Source: Candidatus Gorgonimonas leptogorgiae (GTDB lineage: Bacteria > Pseudomonadota > Gammaproteobacteria > Pseudomonadales > Endozoicomonadaceae). Taken from it: a stretch of DNA of 9,004 nt. The stretch lies in the NCBI GenBank assembly GCA_929200515.1, contig CAKNAD010000109.1:1-9004 (forward strand), written 5' to 3'. The notes below the pieces were generated by a model. That model was not told the origin of the DNA. It worked only from the letters and a program-made list of their open reading frames with translations, and did not search any database. Shown piece after piece: positions 5,395 through 9,004 of this stretch (positions within the stretch are counted from its first letter, which is position 1; every line of letters starts with the position of its first letter). The position numbers and the translations under genes were made by a program.

Positions 5395-6471
5395 ATCAGC
5401 AAAGGTGTTATTAGCAGCATCCTTGACAGCAGTTTTGATATCTGAAGCTATACTAGAAAAACCCTTATTTATATTTAAGCATTTATTAACTATATTTACG
5501 AATGTCGCTGTGCAATCATCAGGATTATGTTTAAAAGCTTCTAATAAAGATGACTTTATTTTTTCTTGAGTTGTGTTATCGGTTGCAAAACTCTTACAAA
5601 TATTATTAATTAATGAACATAATAGCTCTTTTGTAGCAAGATAAAATTTATCTTGTATCACTATTTTTTGTTGTTCAGCCTCAATAAGATTATCTTGAAT
5701 TAGTTTATTTTCTATTTCTAGATTTGTATTATCTGTTATCTCAGCAGTTTCAGATTTATTATTTAGATTGCTAATATTAATTAATTGGGTGCATAACTCT
5801 TTATATTGTTTTATTAGTGCATATTGTTGCTCTGTTATATTATCTGCTATGTTTTTTATATCTTGGTCATTCATTCCAGTGGATAATAACGTTTTAAGCT
5901 CTTCATCTTGTTCTGCTACATTTTTTATAAGGTTAAGCATTGGGTTTATTAATAAATTAGCTCTTAAGTAAGATAAATAATGCGAGTTATTTAGATACTC
6001 TGATCCTATAAAGCTAGCGGTTGCAAGACCAAAAAATAGTGATACTGCTGCTAAACTTCCTGCTATTGTTAGAGAGAGCATTACAAAGGTTGAAAGTATA
6101 GCGGGTATAAGAGCTACGATAGCAGCAACTAAACAAGTAGTTGTTACACTCATAGCAGTGATTTTTAAGATCGCAAATACTTTTTTTGATGTAGAGTCGC
6201 CATCATGTACTTTTATTATTTCTGCTGTTGAAGTTTTACATAGTATGCAGTTTGCATTAGCTACCCTTCTTTCTCCTACTTGCTTAATATCTGTATTATC
6301 TGTTGCTTGATCACCCTTTAGTTCAGGCTCACTAGTATATAAGCTAACTTCCTTAGGATCCACTTGTAAAATATCAGAATTAGATGACTGGTTTTTAGTA
6401 GCGGGATGCTGAGAGCAATCAGTTATCGGGTAAAGTTTATATGATTTAGAGAAATTTTGTATGCCTTCCAT
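5383..6471 (-). CDS. Tandem family protein B, CxxC and membrane-hairpin protein (362 aa)
   Basis: This is a paralogue of the 5186-3984 product; the function is not recognised. The N-terminus MEGIQNFSKSYKL is followed by DCSQHP and QSS, both shared with protein A. C75-I-L-C78-KTSTAEIIKVH is nearly identical to protein A. Two hydrophobic segments (about 107-128 and 131-153) precede NNSH at 161-164 and LRANLLINPMLNLIK (169-183), which align with protein A without a gap. A polar, glutamine/asparagine-rich helical region follows, and the C-terminal domain has LLCSLINNICKSF (283-295) and KCLN (330-333). The reading frame ends ADLYT, shorter than its paralogues, with the stop inside the 47-bp repeat. 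The ATG at 6471 has AAAAGG about 12 nt upstream. No strong promoter is seen in the 149-bp gap before it, so it may be read from the 7124 gene's promoter. Confidence 0.85.
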   Translation of the reverse strand: MEGIQNFSKSYKLYPITDCSQHPATKNQSSNSDILQVDPKEVSLYTSEPELKGDQATDNTDIKQVGERRVANANCILCKTSTAEIIKVHDGDSTSKKVFAILKITAMSVTTTCLVAAIVALIPAILSTFVMLSLTIAGSLAAVSLFFGLATASFIGSEYLNNSHYLSYLRANLLINPMLNLIKNVAEQDEELKTLLSTGMNDQDIKNIADNITEQQYALIKQYKELCTQLINISNLNNKSETAEITDNTNLEIENKLIQDNLIEAEQQKIVIQDKFYLATKELLCSLINNICKSFATDNTTQEKIKSSLLEAFKHNPDDCTATFVNIVNKCLNINKGFSSIASDIKTAVKDAANNTFADLYT

Positions 6472-6620
6472 ATTAATTTGATGCCTTTTATAAGTTATTA
6501 CATACAGGTAGAAGATAAAAATTCTAAAAAGTAGTCTAATTCAAAGCGGTTTAACAATGAATCAAGTCATTTTTAGCGCCATTAGAAGTTAACCTCTACT
6601 AAGCTTTTCTTAATTATCAT

Positions 6621-7124
6621 TTATGGATGTAAATATTCTGTAGTATTTAAAGTCTTACTAAGCTCAGCAACGCTGTTATCAATAGCCTCTTCAACAACAC
6701 TTTTTATATCTGAAGCTATTTTAGAAGAATTACTTTCTATATTTAAACATGTATAAACTATGCTTGTTAATATAGCTTTAAAATCATACTGGCTATTGTC
6801 ACGAGGTTTTAAGCAAGATAATGCTATTTTTTCTTTAGTGGCTGTATCTGCTGTAAAACTGTCAAAAATATTATCTGTTACGAAACATACTAAATTTTGG
6901 ATAGCAAACTGAAGTTTACTTTCTGCTTGTAATTTTTGTTGGTTAAGTATATCAATTTTGGTGCAAATATTCGTCTTTTCTTTATCCAATTCCGTATGAG
7001 CATTAGATAATTCCTTATCCTTCATTTTGTTGCTTAGATTGTCGAGTTGATCTATTTGGTGGTAAGAACAATCTGCTTCCAAGTGAAGTTTAAATGATTT
7101 CGTAGGACTTTGTATACCTTTCAT
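6621..7124 (-). CDS. Tandem family protein C, short form without membrane hairpin (167 aa)
   Basis: This is a third paralogue, function not recognised. Residues 1-24 (MKGIQSPTKSFKL...DCSYH) match the N-terminus of proteins A and B. From about residue 28 the sequence aligns with the C-terminal part of protein A from about residue 236: DKEK and QKLQAESKLQFA, then FAIQNLVCFVTDNIFDSFT (73-91), then TCLN (125-128) and IASDIK (136-141, identical in protein B). The CxxC motif, both hydrophobic segments and the NNSH/LRxNLL block, about 200 residues, are missing in frame. The product should therefore be soluble and largely helical. The gene has its own near-consensus promoter and an AAAGGA ribosome binding site, so it looks expressed rather than dead, though an internally deleted relic cannot be excluded. 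Confidence 0.8.
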   Translation of the reverse strand: MKGIQSPTKSFKLHLEADCSYHQIDQLDNLSNKMKDKELSNAHTELDKEKTNICTKIDILNQQKLQAESKLQFAIQNLVCFVTDNIFDSFTADTATKEKIALSCLKPRDNSQYDFKAILTSIVYTCLNIESNSSKIASDIKSVVEEAIDNSVAELSKTLNTTEYLHP

Positions 7125-7180
7125 GTTAATTTTATTCCTTTATAATATCTATTTTCATACTTCCGTAAGTGCCATTTATA

Positions 7181-7219
7181 TTATTATTGTTCTGTATAAT
7201 GAGAGCCATTATAACATAA
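7181..7219 (-). repeat. Shared promoter/leader element, copy at the 7124 gene
   Basis: This is the partner of 5265-5303 (33 of 39 identical). It contains a perfect 7-bp inverted repeat TATAATG-N5-CATTATA (7195-7201 and 7207-7213) that covers the -10 box and reaches the predicted start site. In the 5186 gene copy the two outer arms keep 5 of 6 pairs. Confidence 0.75.
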
Positions 7220-7236
7220 TATTTATTATCTTTCAA
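7208..7236 (-). promoter_or_regulatory. Promoter of the 7124-6621 gene
   Basis: On the minus strand TTGAAA (7231-7236) is followed after 17 bp by a perfect TATAAT (7208-7213) with an upstream TGT, an extended -10. Transcription is predicted to begin near 7201, with a leader of about 77 nt. It may also drive the downstream 6471-5383 gene. An inverted repeat overlies the -10 box and may be an operator. Confidence 0.75.
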
Positions 7237-7283
7237 TCATACTTTTGAAGTAAATATAGCATTTTCATCTACTACCTATATTA
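7237..7283 (-). repeat. 47-bp dispersed repeat, degenerate copy 3
   Basis: It matches copy 1 at about 30 of 47 positions without gaps, including 14 identical bases in a row (TAGCATTTTCATCT at 7257-7270). It abuts the -35 box of the 7124 gene, whereas copy 2 is 27 bp from the equivalent -35 box, so one of the two upstream regions has a 27-bp insertion or deletion. The weaker match makes this copy less certain than the other two. Confidence 0.5.
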
Positions 7284-7361
7284 TCCTCGTCCTAGTAATT
7301 CTACTAATACTTGCAAACTTAAGAGCTAATTTTTAAAATAATGATATTTTTACAACAGTAT

Positions 7362-8915
7362 TTATTTTTTACTCAATTGAGCTATTACCCACCCTGGAAT
7401 TTGTGAATTTTGTGGTATATTAACTACTGCCCCTGATGTTGAGGGTATCATGTCTAGTAAAAAACTATCAGGTGCTAATGACATGCTAACAGATTGATCA
7501 ACTAGCTCTTGATCTTGTGAATTTTGACTGAATACAAGATCTGCTTGTGGTTGTTGCGATATTTCATTATCTTTTACCGAAGGTGTTGTGTCTTGTATAT
7601 TTGTAGCAACGGTATCAATGGATAAATTTTCAGGAACTATTACTGGTGAAGATAAACGAATAAATTGCGATATCTCAACTACCGAAGGGCTTTCATATCT
7701 ATCTATTTCTGCTATGCTATCTATTATTTTTAGTTGTTCTAGGGTTAAATTAGACACATCTATCACTATTGGATTATCTAGTAATGCTAAATCATGCTCT
7801 GCTGAGCTTTGATTAGTTAGATTAGTAACTTCTGTAATTGCATATCTTTCATTTTCCTCAAAAAGTATTTGAAATCCTAACTTTGTTAATATTTCTTGCT
7901 GGTCTATATTAAGATTCGTTATATTTATTATCACTTCTTTCTTAGGATACATATCCGTTGGATGATATTCTAGCTTAAGGGAATGGTTGTTGTTACTTGC
8001 CTCTTCTTGCAGCAAGATAGAACTATTGTTTGCTTCAATCTTGGACTTCTCGGCAATAATTTGGTTTGTTACCTCATTGCATTCTGATATTTTATTTTTT
8101 TCCTCGAGGTTATCTTTAATTTCGCATATACGATGCACTTCTTTGTCGTGGCGATTTTTTAGTACTGTATATTCATACATACTTCTACTACTAAGAGTAA
8201 GAGGAATTAGAATTTTTTCCTTACAATCTGGTTCTTCGCATATAGAATAAAGCGTTTCCATAGGCTGGATCTTATATTTATCACATAAATTATCATTAAT
8301 ATGATCTACATAACCTTTAAGATGGGGCATATGCGCTAAACAATACATGCAATTTATTTTATTACGGTCTATAAGATGGGACATAAATTTATAAATATCT
8401 TTTGTATAATATTTTTTTTCATATTCTTTATGAGGACAATAGCTATAGCCTCCATCAGCGGTAATTTCGTAGCCATAAAACACAGCTATAGCGGTTGAAG
8501 GGCAAGCCTTATTTTTACATTGAGCAGGCAATAAATAAGTTTTATCATCATCCCAGTAAAACTGAATTCGTGGTTTGTTATCATTATCAGGTGTTGATAC
8601 TCGTTTAAGTTTTTTTTCGGCAGGAACATCATCATTGTCGCTATTAGCTTTTCTTTTATTATCATCTGTTATAGTGTCAACAGTTCTTTGATGAATAGGC
8701 AAATAATCTTGTGCTGACTTTAGTTTTATTTCAAAAGGTATGCCATTCTTTATACAGCTTATAGTATAAGGTGTTATTTTCACATATCTATCGCAACTAA
8801 GGCATGGTCTCTGTTGTTTTTTAAGTTCGCCTGCAGATATACTATCTTGATAAGCAAATATATACTGTGATCCATAATTTCTTTTAATAGGTGAAGGGGT
8901 GAGAATATCGCTCAT
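7362..8915 (-). CDS. Cysteine-rich protein with NLS-like motif, unknown function (517 aa)
   Basis: I do not recognise this protein. Numbered from the ATG at 8915, the N-terminal half has many potential metal ligands: C38-x2-C41, C54, C133-x4-C138, C160, C189-x2-C192 with H195, H198, H205 and C211, and C226-x4-C231. The set suggests two or three zinc-binding modules. Between them lies a hydrophilic stretch with KRK (87-89), 11 residues, then KKLKR (101-105), a pattern like a eukaryotic bipartite nuclear localisation signal. The C-terminal half is acidic and has three degenerate repeats (about 328-347, 383-401 and 423-440). There is no signal peptide or membrane segment. GGAG at 8924-8927 is 8 nt before the ATG at 8915. 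An ATG at 8963 would add 16 residues but has no ribosome binding site. A secreted, host-nucleus-targeted protein is one hypothesis. Confidence 0.8.
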   Translation of the reverse strand: MSDILTPSPIKRNYGSQYIFAYQDSISAGELKKQQRPCLSCDRYVKITPYTISCIKNGIPFEIKLKSAQDYLPIHQRTVDTITDDNKRKANSDNDDVPAEKKLKRVSTPDNDNKPRIQFYWDDDKTYLLPAQCKNKACPSTAIAVFYGYEITADGGYSYCPHKEYEKKYYTKDIYKFMSHLIDRNKINCMYCLAHMPHLKGYVDHINDNLCDKYKIQPMETLYSICEEPDCKEKILIPLTLSSRSMYEYTVLKNRHDKEVHRICEIKDNLEEKNKISECNEVTNQIIAEKSKIEANNSSILLQEEASNNNHSLKLEYHPTDMYPKKEVIINITNLNIDQQEILTKLGFQILFEENERYAITEVTNLTNQSSAEHDLALLDNPIVIDVSNLTLEQLKIIDSIAEIDRYESPSVVEISQFIRLSSPVIVPENLSIDTVATNIQDTTPSVKDNEISQQPQADLVFSQNSQDQELVDQSVSMSLAPDSFLLDMIPSTSGAVVNIPQNSQIPGWVIAQLSKK

Positions 8916-8923
8916 CAATTTAA

Positions 8924-8927
8924 CTCC
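8924..8927 (-). promoter_or_regulatory. Ribosome binding site that favours the start at 8915
   Basis: GGAG lies 8 nt upstream of the ATG at 8913-8915 on the minus strand. The alternative in-frame ATG at 8961-8963 is preceded by CCATAGTATCTTTTA, with no Shine-Dalgarno match. The shorter 517-aa protein is therefore preferred. Confidence 0.6.
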
Positions 8928-8981
8928 ATTTAAATATAGCACTGCTCGATATGATTTAGACATTAAAAGATACTATGGTTA

Positions 8982-8999
8982 ATAACTATTGCTAGTTAT
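8982..8999. repeat. Inverted repeat upstream of the cysteine-rich gene
   Basis: ATAACTA and TAGTTAT form a perfect 7-bp inverted repeat with a 4-nt spacer TTGC. It lies about 70 bp upstream of the chosen start codon at 8915, at the window edge. It could be an operator or the end of an upstream transcript; the promoter of the gene cannot be placed because the upstream sequence is cut off. Confidence 0.35.
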
Positions 9000-9004
9000 C
9001 ATAT

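Noticed and set aside
6472..6620. Promoter TTGAAT-18-TTTTAT for the 6471-5383 gene
   Set aside because: Only a weak match on both boxes, and this region lacks the conserved cassette found at the other two paralogues, so it was not listed as a feature.
4501..8250. Several short plus-strand open frames opposite the family genes and the cysteine-rich gene
   Set aside because: All are nested inside well-supported minus-strand genes and show low-complexity Ser/Phe/Ile-rich translations typical of antisense AT-rich coding sequence.
1..9004. CRISPR array, insertion sequence or integrase-bounded island
   Set aside because: No regularly spaced repeats, transposase or integrase genes are seen. The tRNA genes are intact and I found no repeat of a tRNA 3' end in the window that would mark an attachment site.

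Overview
The window reads as chromosomal DNA of a low-GC gammaproteobacterium. The RpoA, S4, S11, S13 and L17 proteins are close to their E. coli counterparts in length and motifs, and the two tRNAs are near-copies of the enterobacterial tRNA-Asp(GUC) and tRNA-Val(UAC). The low GC, loose intergenic spacing and lineage-specific cysteine-rich or membrane-hairpin proteins suggest a host-associated or intracellular lineage (Legionellales/Rickettsiella/Coxiella-like). That placement is inference; no single gene fixes the genus.

All recognised genes lie on the minus strand. In the direction of transcription (right to left) the order is: a 517-aa cysteine-rich protein with a nuclear-localisation-like motif (8915-7362); three tandem paralogues of an unrecognised family (7124-6621, 6471-5383, 5186-3984); tRNA-Val and tRNA-Asp (3719-3542) with a near-consensus promoter; a 492-bp gap holding a good promoter and a structured leader; then the alpha ribosomal operon rpsM-rpsK-rpsD-rpoA-rplQ (3049-115).

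The alpha operon is conventional inside but unusual outside. The secY/rpmJ genes that normally precede rpsM are absent and two tRNA genes stand there instead, so the operon probably relies on its own promoter at 3272-3300. AT-rich inverted repeats sit in the rpsM-rpsK and rpoA-rplQ gaps.

The right half is accessory. The three paralogues share an N-terminal tag (M-E/K-G-I/T-Q...DCS.H) and a C-terminal helical domain. The two long ones also share a CxxCKTSTAEI motif followed by a two-helix hydrophobic hairpin; the short one has lost about 200 central residues in frame. Two of them (5186 and 7124) share an upstream cassette: a 47-bp repeat, then a TTGNAA-17-TAWAAT extended -10 promoter, then a conserved initial leader. 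A further copy of the 47-bp repeat lies just beyond rplQ at the left edge. With the NLS-like protein next door, the cluster looks like a candidate set of host-interaction or secreted proteins. That is a hypothesis drawn from architecture; no domain here proves it.
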